Source of the DNA: Phytohabitans suffuscus | GTDB lineage: Bacteria; Actinomycetota; Actinomycetes; Mycobacteriales; Micromonosporaceae | Direction of reading: 5' to 3' | Assembly (NCBI RefSeq): GCF_011764565.1 | Contig: NZ_AP022871.1 | Span: 1,798,001-1,862,000, forward strand | Length of the DNA: 64,000 nucleotides | Made by a program: the position numbers and the translations under genes | Notes under the pieces: generated by a model | Database searches by the model: none | What the model was told of the DNA's origin: nothing | What the model saw: only the letters and a program-made list of their open reading frames with translations | In this document: positions 48,301 through 58,600 of the stretch, piece after piece | How the letters are laid out: each line of letters begins with the position of its first letter | Position numbering within the stretch: position 1 is the stretch's first letter

Positions 48301-51300
48301 GGAACGCGACGGGTACGGACGCGGCGGTCCCGTCCGACCATCCCGTGGGGGTCCGGGCGAGGAAGCGTTCGTCCGCGATGCCGAGCGGGCCGAACCCGCC
48401 GGCCACGAGGCCCGTGACCCGGTCGCCGACCCGCAGCCCTCGCACCTCGGGACCGGTCTCCACGACCGTGCCGGCGGCCTCCGAGCCGGAGACCCGCGCC
48501 CCGCCCGGGTACATGCCGAGCGCGATCAGCACGTCCCGGAAGTTCAGGCCGGCCACGCCGATCGCCACTCGTACCTCGCGTGCGGACAGCGGGCGGGCCG
48601 CCTCGGGGGCCGGCACCAGCGCCAGCCCGTCCAGGCTCCCGGTCCGGATGCTGCCCAGCCGCCACGGCACACCGACCGGTGGCACCAGCTCCACATCGGA
48701 CATCCGGGCGAGCCGGGGCACGAAGGCCACGCCGGCGCGCACCGCGTACTCCTGCTCGCCGTGTGGAAGGGCGGGCAGGTCGGCGTCGTCGAGGTCGACG
48801 AGCACGAACCTGCCGGGCTGCTCGGCCTGCGCGGCGCGCACCAGGCCCCACACGGCGGCGCCGGCCAGATCGCGCACCGGCTCGCCGCGCACGCTCACCG
48901 CGCCGCGCGTGGTGAAGACGTAGCGCCGGTCGTCGGCGCCGGCCGCTTGCAGGACGGCGAGAACGCGGGCGGTCAACGCGTGCACCGCGTCCGGGCCCGC
49001 GCCGTCGCCGGTCGCCTCGACCCTGATCGCATCGGCATCGCGGTCGGCGGGCTCGACGGTGCTGGGCGTCCAGGTCACGGCGAAGAGCGAGTCGGTCGCA
49101 CCACCGGGCCGGGTCGCGGGCGGCCGGAGCGCGACCGCGTCGACACTCAGCACCGGGGCTCCGGACGTGTCCACAGCGGACACCGAAACGGCGTCGGTGC
49201 CGGTCGCGGCGAGGCGCAAGCGCAGGGTCGCGGCGCCGGAGGCGTGCAGCGTCACGCCCGTCCAGTCGAACGGAAGCAGGCCGTCGCCGGTGCCGTCGAC
49301 GAACGTGATCGCGTGCAGCGCCGCGTCCAGGAGCGCGGGATGCACGCCGTAGGTCTGCGGGTCGGGTGCCCCGTCCGGCAGCGCGACCTCCGCGAAGACC
49401 TCGTCGCCGCGCCGCCACGCACCGCGCAGACCCTGGAAGGCCGGCCCGTACCCGAGTCCGCTGCCGGCCATCCGCTCGTAGAAGCCGTTGAGGTCGGCCG
49501 GCTCGGCACCGGCCGGCGGCCACACCGAGGCGTCGAAGCCGTCCGCGGGGCCGGGCTCCTCGGCGAGCGCGCCGGTCGCGTGCAGCGTCCACGGCCCGTC
49601 GACGGACTCCTCCGCGCGGCCGTACACGGACAGGTCGCGCCGGCCCGCCGCCGCTGGGCCGACGCGGACCTGCACCTGCACGGCACCACGCTCCGGCAGC
49701 ATCAGCGGCGCCACGAGTGTCAGCCCGTCCAGCCGGCCGCACCCGACCTCGTCGGCGGCGCGGACCGCAAGCTCGACGAAGCCGGTACCGGGCAGCAGCA
49801 CCGAGCCGCCGACGGTGTGGTCCGCGAGCCAGGGGTGGGTACGCAGCGAGAGCCGGCCGGTGAAGAGGACCCCGGAGCCGTCGGCAAGCTCGGCCGCCGC
49901 GCCGAGGAGCGGATGCCTCGTCGCGTCCAGGCCGGCCGCCCGCACGTCGCCGGCGCCCGAGCCGCCCGCCGGCCAGAAACGCTCGCGCTGGAACGGGTAC
50001 GTGGGCAGGTCGACCCGGCGCGCCCCGGTGTCGGCGAAGAGCGCGGCCCAGTCCACGGCCACACCGGTGACGTGGAGGCGGGCGAGCGCGGTGACCGCCG
50101 CGACCTCCTCCGGCCGGTCCTTGCGCAGCACCGGCGTCACCGCCACGGTGTCCTCGCCGACGCACTCCTGGGCCATGCTGGAAAGCGCGCCGCCCGGCCC
50201 GATCTCCAGCAGGGCTGACACGCCCGCCTCGCGCAGCGCGCCGATACCGTCGGCGAAGCGGACCGCGCCGCGCACGTGCCGCACCCAGTAGTCGGGGGTG
50301 CACACCTCGTCCGGGGTGGCGAGCCGGCCGGAGAGGTTGGAGAGAAGGGGGATCTCGGGCTCCGCGTAGGACAGTCCTTCGAGGACGGTGCGGAAGTCTT
50401 CCAGCATCGGCTCCATCAGCGGCGAGTGAGACGCGTGGGTGATGGCGAGGCGGGAGGTCTTGCGCCCCTCGGCCGCGAAGTGTCCGGTCACCTCGGCCAC
50501 CGTCGCCTCGTCGCCGGCCACCACGACGGACGTGGGGCTGTTGATCGCCGCGATCGAGGCGAGCGCCTCGTGGCCGGCGAGGAGCGGGGCGACCTCCGCC
50601 TCGGTCGCCTGCACCGCCACCATCGCCCCGCCCGGCGGCAGCGCCTGCATCAGCCGCGAGCGCGCGGCGACGAGCCGGCACGCGTCCGCCAGCGAGAAGA
50701 CACCGGCCAGGTGCGCGGCGACGACCTCGCCGTTGGAGTGCCCGCCCAGGTAGTCGGGCGTGACGCCGAAGAACCCCATCAGCCGGTACAGGGAAACCTG
50801 GAGCGCGAACAGGGCGGGCAACGCGAGCCCCATCTGGTCGAGCAGGTCCTGGTTGGTGCCCCACGCCACGTCCCGCAGCGGCCGGGCCAGGTGCGGGTCG
50901 AGCTCGGCGACCGCCTCGTCGAAGGCGCGGGCGAAGACCGGGAAGCGCCGGTACAGCTCGCGTCCCATGCCGAGCCGCTGCCCTCCGCCCCCGGAGAGGA
51001 GCATCCCGAGTGGCGGCTCAGCCGCGACGCCGCGGGCGATCTCCGGCATACCGTCCTCGCCGGCGAGCAGTACCGCGCGGTGGGGCAGCTGGGCACGCCC
51101 GGTGGCGAGCGATCGACCGATGTCGACGAGCGCCGGGGCGGGCAGCGCGCGGAGCCGAGCGATCTGCTCGTCCAGGGCCGCCGTGCTCCTGGCCGCGACG
51201 ATCCATGGCACGGTGGCGGGCGCGGGTGCCGGTTCGGGCTCGACGCCGGGTGCGGGCGCCTGCTCCAGGATCACGTGCGCGTTGGTGCCGCTGATGCCGA

Positions 51301-52624
51301 ACGACGAGACTCCCGCCCGCCACGGCCGGTCGACGGCGGGCCACGGCGCGGGCTCGGTCACCAGGGTGACACCGCCGGCCGTCCAGTCCACATGGGACGA
51401 GGGCGTGCCCACGTGCAGCGTCTTCGGCAGCAGGCCGTGCCGCAGCGCGAGCACCATCTTCATCACGCCGGCCACACCCGCGGCGGCCTGGGCGTGCCCG
51501 ATGTTCGACTTGATGGAGCCCAGCAGCAGCGGCCGCTCCCGGTCCTGCCCGTACGCGGCCAGCAGCGCCTGCGCTTCGATAGGGTCGCCGAGCGTGGTGC
51601 CGGTGCCGTGCGCCTCCACCGCGTCGACGTCGGCCGGCGAGAGACCCGCGTTGGCGAGCGCGGCCCGGATCACCCGCTGCTGTGCCGGGCCGTTGGGCGC
51701 GGAGAGCCCGTTGGAGGCACCGTCCTGGTTGGTGGCCGAGCCGCGCACGACCGCGAGCACCGGGTGTCCGAGCCGGCGAGCATCGGAGAGCCGCTCCACG
51801 ACGAGGACGCCGACGCCCTCGGACCAGCCGGTGCCGTCCGCACCGTCGGAGAACGCCTTGCACCGGCCGTCCGGCGCCAGCCCGCCCTGCCGGGAGAACT
51901 CCACGAACACGAACAGGTCGGAGAAGACCATCGCGCCGCCGACGAGGGCGAGCGAGCACTCGTCGTTGCGGAGCGCCTGCACGGCCAGGTGGAGCGCGAC
52001 CAGCGACGAGGAGCAGGCGGTGTCGACGGTGACCGCCGGCCCTTCCAGCCCCAGGCTGTACGCGACGCGGCCGGAGAGCACGCTGCTCGTGGTGCCGGTG
52101 AGCACGAAGCCTGCCGACTCCTCGGAGAGCAGCGAGTCGTACCCGGTGCCGGAGCCGCCGATGTAGACACCGGTAGGGGTGCCGCGCAGCTTCGTGGCGT
52201 CGATGCCGGCGCGTTCGATCGCCTCCCACGACGTCTCCAGCAGCAGGCGCTGCTGCGGCTCCATCGCGAGGGCCTCTCGCGGTGACAGGCCGAAGAAGCC
52301 CGCGTCGAACCCCGCGACGTCGTCGAGGAAGCCACCCTCCCGCGTGGCCGAACGAGGTTTGCCGTCCACGCCCGTGAAGAGCCGGTCCAGATCGAACCCG
52401 CGGTCGGTCGGGAACCCGCCGATGCCGTCCCGCCCTTCGGCGACCAGCCGCCACAGGTCTTCAGGCGTCCGCACGCCACCCGGGAAGCGGCAGGCCATTC
52501 CGGCGATGGCGATCGGCTCCCGGCTGCGCGACTCCAGCTCGTCCACCCGCTGTCGGGCACGCTTGAGGTCGACGGTGACCCGCCTCAGGTACTCGACGAC
52601 TTTGTCCTGCTGGTCTTCGGGCAC
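42346..52624 (-). CDS. Modular type I polyketide synthase, gene 2 (modules 3 and 4)
   Basis: Bimodular PKS of about 3,426 residues once two missing bases are restored. Order by approximate residue: N-terminal docking coil 1-35, KS3 39-455, AT3 539-862, DH3 902-1176, ER3 1329-1625, KR3 1635-1815, ACP3 1915-1982, KS4 2005-2422, AT4 2505-2809, KR4 3000-3179, ACP4 3279-3346, C-terminal docking tail 3355-3426. I chose the GTG at 52624 because the docking coil ([13 protein letters not shown]) begins just after it and a GAGG ribosome site lies 8 bases upstream. An in-frame GTG at 52669, overlapping the previous stop as GTGA, is possible but has no clear ribosome site. Two one-base losses at 44309-44314 and 44292-44296 break the frame after the AT4 core; both are read as errors. 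AT3 has unusual active-site motifs. Confidence 0.93.
42349..42575 (-). other. C-terminal docking tail of PKS gene 2
   Basis: After ACP4 come the helices [18 protein letters not shown] and [18 protein letters not shown], a linker and the acidic terminal helix [15 protein letters not shown]. This matches the docking class seen at the end of PKS gene 1. It is expected to dock with the coil at the start of PKS gene 3 ([13 protein letters not shown]). Confidence 0.82.
44292..44296 (-). other. Second apparent one-base loss after the AT4 core
   Basis: After ETVVAP the expected continuation [17 protein letters not shown] lies in a third frame. One more C in the sense CCCCC run restores it. Two losses within about 20 bases in homopolymer runs argue for a read or consensus error. 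Confidence 0.82.
44309..44314 (-). other. Apparent one-base loss (frameshift) after the AT4 core
   Basis: The sense sequence reads VADQVPG and must then continue ETVVAP, which lies in another frame. One extra base in the GGGG run of this site restores it. It lies only about 15 bases from a second break. Confidence 0.82.
46680..52510 (-). other. PKS module 3: KS-AT(atypical)-DH-ER-KR(B)-ACP
   Basis: KS 52510-51260 is intact ([20 protein letters not shown]). AT 51010-50040 is unusual: the normal FSGQGSQ reads LSGGGGQ, the serine elbow reads GHSNGE and the specificity motif reads HASH instead of HAFH or YASH. DH 49920-49100 has [11 protein letters not shown] and [13 protein letters not shown] 48640-47750 has [17 protein letters not shown] 47720-47180 has LDD and [12 protein letters not shown] 46880-46680 has LGFDSL. 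Expected outcome: a fully reduced unit whose alpha-substituent cannot be predicted with confidence. The overall AT sequence looks malonyl-like, so plain malonyl is still possible. Confidence 0.9.
47331..48253 (-). repeat. 923 bp exact direct repeat, copy B (ER3/KR3)
   Basis: Second copy of the 53576-54498 segment, here in module 3 of PKS gene 2. The two copies are in equivalent reading frames, so recombination between them would be in frame and would remove exactly one module and the gene 1/gene 2 junction. Flanking ER and KR sequence is clearly diverged. Confidence 0.9.
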
Positions 52625-52640
52625 TGGTCCGTCCTCGTCA
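52622..52640 (-). promoter_or_regulatory. Start region and ribosome site of PKS gene 2
   Basis: On the minus strand GAGG (52633-52636) lies 8 bases before GTG at 52624. The intergenic gap to the gene 1 stop is 41 bp. An alternative GTG at 52669 overlaps that stop as GTGA and would add 15 residues in front of the docking coil. Confidence 0.65.
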
Positions 52641-52665
52641 CGCGGGGTGGTAATGCTGCGGCTCC

Positions 52666-55600
52666 TCACGAGAGAGTCAGCTCGTCGTCGATGATGTCGA
52701 GCAGCTCGTCCAGCGAGGCGGCTCGGATGTCCTCTTCGGACGACCCGGCGACCGGCGCCGGCGCCGGCGCCGACTGCCGTAGCTTCGCGGCCATCCGCTC
52801 CAGGCGGTCCGCGAGGTCCTGCGGGTCGCTGCCGTCCACACCGGACGCCAGCAGCGCGGCCTCCAGCCGGTCGACCTCCTCGGCGACGGAGACGGCCGGC
52901 GCTCCCTCGACCACGAGGTTGGCCAGCAGGTAGTCGGCGACGGCGTGCGGGGTCGGGTAGTCGAAGACGAGGGTGGTGGGCAGCCGCAGCCCGGAGAGGC
53001 CGTTGAGCCGGTTGCGCAGCTCCACCGAGGTGAGCGAGTCGAAGCCGAGCGCCCGGAACTCGGCGTCAGAGCCGACCGCCTCGATCCCGCTGTGCCCCAG
53101 CACCGCCGCCGCCTCGCCGCGTACGGCGTCGAGGGCGGCCCGCGTGCGCTCCGCCTTGCGCAGGCCGGACAGTCGCTGCGCGAGCGAGACGGCGGCAGCG
53201 GCGTGGCCGTTGGCAGCGGCCCGGCGCCCGGCCTTCACGAGCGAACGGAGCAGCGGGGGCACCTCTGGAAGCGCCCGCAGCGCGGCCAGGTCGAGCGTCA
53301 TCGGTACGACGTTGGCCTCGTCCAGACCGATCGCGGCGTCGAGCATGGCCAGGCCCTCGTCGACGCCGATCGGCGGCAGCCCGGCTCGCGCCATGCGTGC
53401 CATGTCAGCCTCGGTCAGGCCGCTGGTCATCCCGGTGCCCTGCGCCCAGGCGCCCCAGGCCAGCGATACCGCGGGCAGGCCGAGGGCGCGCCGGTGGGCG
53501 GCGAGGCTGTCGAGGAACGCGTTGCCGGCCGCGTAGTTCGCCTGGCCGGCGCTGCCCATGACGCCGGCGGACGAGGAGTAGAGCACGAACGCGGCGAGGT
53601 CTGAGTCACGGGTCAGCTCGTGCAGATGCCAGGCGGCGTCCACCTTCGGGCGCAGCACAGTGGACAACCGCTCCGGCGTCAACGAACCGACCAGCCCGTC
53701 GTCCAACACACCCGCCGTGTGCACGACAGCGGTGAGGCGATGCCCGGCGATCGCCGCCGCCAGGGCGGATCGATCGGCGACGTCGCAGGCGGCCACCTCG
53801 ACCTCCGCACCAAGCCCAACCAACTCGTCCCGCAACTCCACCGCACCCGCAGCGGCCAAACCACGCCGGCTGACCAACAACAGCCTGCGCACCCCACGCC
53901 GGACAACCAGATGCCGCGCCAGCACACCACCCAAACCACCCGTACCACCAGTGACCAGCACAGTGCCGTCCCGATCCCACACCCGAGGCATCGTCAGCAC
54001 GATCTTCCCGACATGCCTGGCCATACTCATGAACCGGAACGCCTCACCAGCCCGACGCACATCCCACGACGTCACCGGCAACGGACACAACACACCCCGA
54101 GCAAACAGCTCCAGCAACTCGCCCAGCATCGCCCCGATCCGGACCGGACCGGCGTCCGCGAGGTCGAACGGCTTGTACTCCACGCCCGGCAGGTCTTCGG
54201 CACGGCGGATGTCTGTCTTACCCATCTCGACGAACCGCCCGCCCGGCCCGAGCAGCCCCACCGACGCGTCCACGAACTCACCCGCCAACGCGTTCAGCAC
54301 CACATCGACGGTCGGGAAACGATCCGCGAAGTCCAGCGAACGGGACGAGGCGATGTGGACGTCGTCAAGACCGAGCGAACGCAACACCTCCCACTTGCCC
54401 TCACTCGCCGTCGCGAACACCTCAGCACCCAAATGCCGAGCCAACTGGATCGCCGCCATACCCACACCACCCGCACCGGCATGCACCAGCACCCTCTCAC
54501 CCGGCTTCAACGCCGCCAGGTCCACCAGCCCGTAGTACGCGGTGAGGAACACCAGCGGCACCGAAGCGGCGGTCGTGTCCGTCCACTGTGCTGGCACGCG
54601 CCCCAGCTGGCGCGCGTCGGCGATGGCCAGCGGGCCGAAGCCGTCATCGACCAGGCCGAGGACCCGGTCGCCGGCCCGCAGCCCGGTCACCTCGGCGCCG
54701 ACCTCGACGACCGTGCCAGCCGCCTCCGCGCCGAAGACCCGCACGTCCCCGGGGTACATGCCGAGAGCGGTGAGCACGTCCCGGAAGTTCAGGCCGGTGG
54801 CGCCCACGGCCACGCGCACCTCGTGCCCGGCGAGCGGGCGGGCCGACTCCGGTGACGGTACGAGCCGCAGGGCGTCGAGGCTTCCGGCGCGCAGGCTCTC
54901 CAGCCGCCACGGCGTACCCACCGGCGGGACGAACGCCGTGCCCGATGCCGCCCGGATGAGCCGTCCGGCGTGGACGGTGCCGTCGCGGACCACGGCCTGC
55001 GTCTCGCCCACCGCCAGCAGGCCGGGGACGAGGGCGGCCACCGCGTCCAGGTCGCCGCCATCGGTCACGTCGACGAGCAGCAGCCGGCCGGGCTGCTCCT
55101 CCTGTGCGGCGCGGACCAGTCCCCAGACGGCCGCGGCGGCGGGGTCGGCACCGGTGGTCGCGCCGCGGGTGACCACCGCGAGGTGCGCGTCGCCGTAGCG
55201 CTCGCCGTCCAGCCATTCCCGGACCACGTCGAGCGCGGAGCCGGTCAGCCGCCGCACGCCGTCCGGTGACACGTCGGGGTCACCGGCGACCGGGTACAGC
55301 ACCACGGCCGGCAGCGGATCGGCGAGGTCGGCCGGGGAGCCAGTCAGCACCGCCCAGCGCGGCCCAGCCGCCGCGGGCTGGACGGGCAGCGCGGCCCAGT
55401 CGAGCAGGTACAGCGAGTCGCTTCCCTCCGGCGCCCGGTGCAGCTCCTCGGCGCGCATCACCCGCAGCGCGAGGCGCTCCACGGTGGCCACCGGCTCGCC
55501 CGCGGCGTCGGCGACGGCGAGCGTCAACGCGTTCTCCCCCGCCGTGGCGAGGCGTACCCGCAGCGCGGCGGCGCCGGAGGCGTGCAGGGTGACGCCTTCC

Positions 55601-58600
55601 CAGGCGAAGGGCAGGGCGCCGGCGGCCACACCGAGGTCGACCACGCCGGCCGCGTGCAGGGCGGCGTCGAGGAGTGCGGGGTGGAGCCCGTACGCCCCGC
55701 CGTCTCCCGCCGCGCCGGGCAGGTCGATCTCGGCGAAGACCTCGCCGTCCCGCCGCCACACCGCGCGCAGCCCTTGGAACGCGGGCCCGTAGTGGAAGCC
55801 GGCTTCGGCGAAGCTCTCGTAGCAACCCTCGACGTCCACCCCCTCCGCCCCGGCGGGCGGCCAGGACGTGGCGTCGAATGTGGACGGCGCGGCGCCGGAG
55901 CCGAGCGTGCCGGAGGCGTGCTGGGTCCAGGCGGCGCCGGGAGTGCCGGCCGGGCGGGAGTGGATGCCGACCGGGCGGCGGCCGCCCAGCTCGGCGCCGA
56001 CCCGCACCTGCACGAGCACCGCGCCCTGGTCGGGCAGCACCAGCGGCGCCGCGAGCGTCAGCTCCTCCACCCGGTCGCAGCCGGCCTCGTCCGCCGCGCG
56101 GACCGCGAGGTCGAGCAGGGCGGTGCCGGGTACGAGCACCGAGCCGAGCACCGTGTGGTCGCGCAGCCAGGGGTGTGCCTGGGTGGAGAGCCGTCCGGTG
56201 AGCACCAGCCCGTCGCCGCCGGCGAACTCGACCGCGCCGCCGAGCAGCGGGTGGCCGGCGGGCGCGAGGCCGAGCGCAGCGGCGTCGACCACACCGGTCG
56301 AGGCGACGGGCCAGAACCGCTCGCGCAGGAACGCGTACGTGGGCACGTCCACGCGACGGGCTCCGGTGCCCGCGTACAGGGTGGCCCAGTCGACCGGTGC
56401 CCCGGTCACGTACAGCTTGGCGAGGGCGGTGACCGCGCTGGCCTCCTCACCGCGGTCACGGCGTAGGACCGGTACGACGGTGGCCCCGTCGGGCAGGCAC
56501 CCGGCGGCCATCCCCGCGAGCACGCCGTCCGGGCCGAGCTCCAGGTACGCGGTGACGCCGGCGCCGTGCAGCGCGCTGATCCCGTCGGCGAACCGGACCG
56601 CTTCGCGGACGTGCCGCACCCAGTACTCCGGGAACGTCACGTCGCCGCCGGCCACGAACGGGATGCGCGGCGGCGCGAACGACAGCTCGCCGACCACCTC
56701 GCGGAAGTCGTCCAGCATCGGGTCCATCAGCGGCGAGTGGAACGCGTGCGAGACCCGCAGCCGGGATGTCTTGGCGAAGCCGGCGGCGAGCGCGAGGACC
56801 GCGTCCTCCTCACCGGCGACGACGACCGACGAGGGCCCGTTGACCGCCGCGACCGACACGCCGCCGGTCAGCAGCGGCAGCACCTCGTCCTCGGTTGCCT
56901 GCACCGCCACCATCGCCCCGCCGGGCGGCAGCGCCTGCATCAGGGCGGCCCGGGTGGACACGAGCCGGGCGGCGTCGGCGAGTGAGAGCACGCCGGCCAC
57001 GTGCGCCGCGGCCACCTCGCCGATCGAGTGGCCGGCGACGTGGCCGGGCCGGACTCCGAGCGACTCCACCAGCCGGAACAGGGCCACCTCGACGGCGAAG
57101 ATGGCCGGCTGGGCCCAGCCGGTCTGGTTGAGCAGGTCGGCGTCGTCGCCCCACATCACGCCGCGCAGGCCCGGGTCGAGGTGGGCGAGCGCCTCGTCCA
57201 GCGCCCGCGCGAAGACCGGGAACCGGGCGTACAGCTCGCGCCCCATCCCGAGGCGCTGCGAGCCCTGGCCGGTGAAGAGGACCGCCAGGCCGCCGGTGCG
57301 CACGGTGCCGCGGGCCACCTCGGCGAGCCCGTCGGGGCCGGCCAGCAGCACGGCGCGGTGCCCGAAGGCTGAGCGGGCGGTCAGCGAGAGCCCGACGTCG
57401 ACCGCCGCGGCCGCGGTCCCGGCGGAGAACTCCCGGAGCCGCTCGACCTGCGCGTCGAGCCCGGCCGGCGTCTTGGCGGACACCGGCCAGGCGGCCACAC
57501 CCGCCGTTACGGTGGCGGGCCCGGCAGCCTCGCGCCGCGGCGGCGCCTGCTCGATGACGACGTGGGCGTTGGTGCCGCTGACGCCGAACGAGGAGACCGC
57601 CGCCCGCCGCGGCCGCCCGCTCTCGGGCCACCGCACCGGCTCGGCGATCAGGACTACGTCGCCGGTGCTCCAGTCCACATGCGACGACGGCCGCTCGGCG
57701 TAGAGCGTCTTCGGCGCGATCCCGTGCCGCATCGCCATGATCATCTTGATCACACCGGCGGCGCCGGCGGCGGCCTGGGTGTGGCCGACGTTCGACTTGA
57801 CCGAGCCGAGCAGCAGCGGCCGCTCGCGGTCCCGGCCGTAGGTGGCGAGGATCGCGTGCGCCTCGATGGGGTCGCCGAGCGACGTGCCGGTGCCGTGCGC
57901 CTCGACCACGTCGACGTCCGTTGTGGACAGCCCGCCGCTGGCCAGCGCCTGGAGGATGACCCGCTGCTGGGCGAGGCCGTTCGGCGCGGTGAGCCCGTTG
58001 GAGGCGCCGTCCTGGTTGACGGCCGAGCCGCGCAGGACCGCCAGGATCTCGTGCCCGTTGCGGCGCGCGTCGGACTCGCGCTCCAGCACGAGCATGCCGA
58101 TACCCTCGGACCAGCCCACGCCGTTGGCGTCGTCGGAGAACGCCTTGCACCGGCCGTCCACGGACAGGCCGCGCTGCCGGGAGAAGTCGATGAACGTCTC
58201 CGGTGTCGACATCACCGTCACGCCACCGGCCAGCGCCAGGTCGCACTCGCCGGCACCGAGCGCCTGGGCGGCCAGATGCATCGCCACGAGCGACGACGAG
58301 CAGGCGGTGTCGACGGTGACCGCGGGGCCCTCGAAGCCGAACGTGTACGACACCCGGCCGGACGCCACGCTCGCCGCGCTGCCGTTGCCGATGAACCCTT
58401 CGAGGTCCTTGCTGCCGAGCAACCGGTAGTCGTTGTACATGACGCCGGCGAACACGCCGGTCTGGCTGCCGCGCAGCGACACCGGGTCGATCCCGGCGCG
58501 CTCCATCGCCTCCCAGGAGACCTCCAGCAGGAGTCGCTGCTGCGAGTCGGTCGCGGTCGCCTCGCGCGGGCTCATGCCGAAGAACCCGGGGTCGAAGTCG

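Noticed and set aside
52625..52669. GTG at 52669 as the start of PKS gene 2 (GTGA overlap with the previous stop)
   Set aside because: No clear ribosome site precedes it, and it adds 15 residues before the canonical docking coil. The GTG at 52624 has a good ribosome site. The overlap start remains possible.
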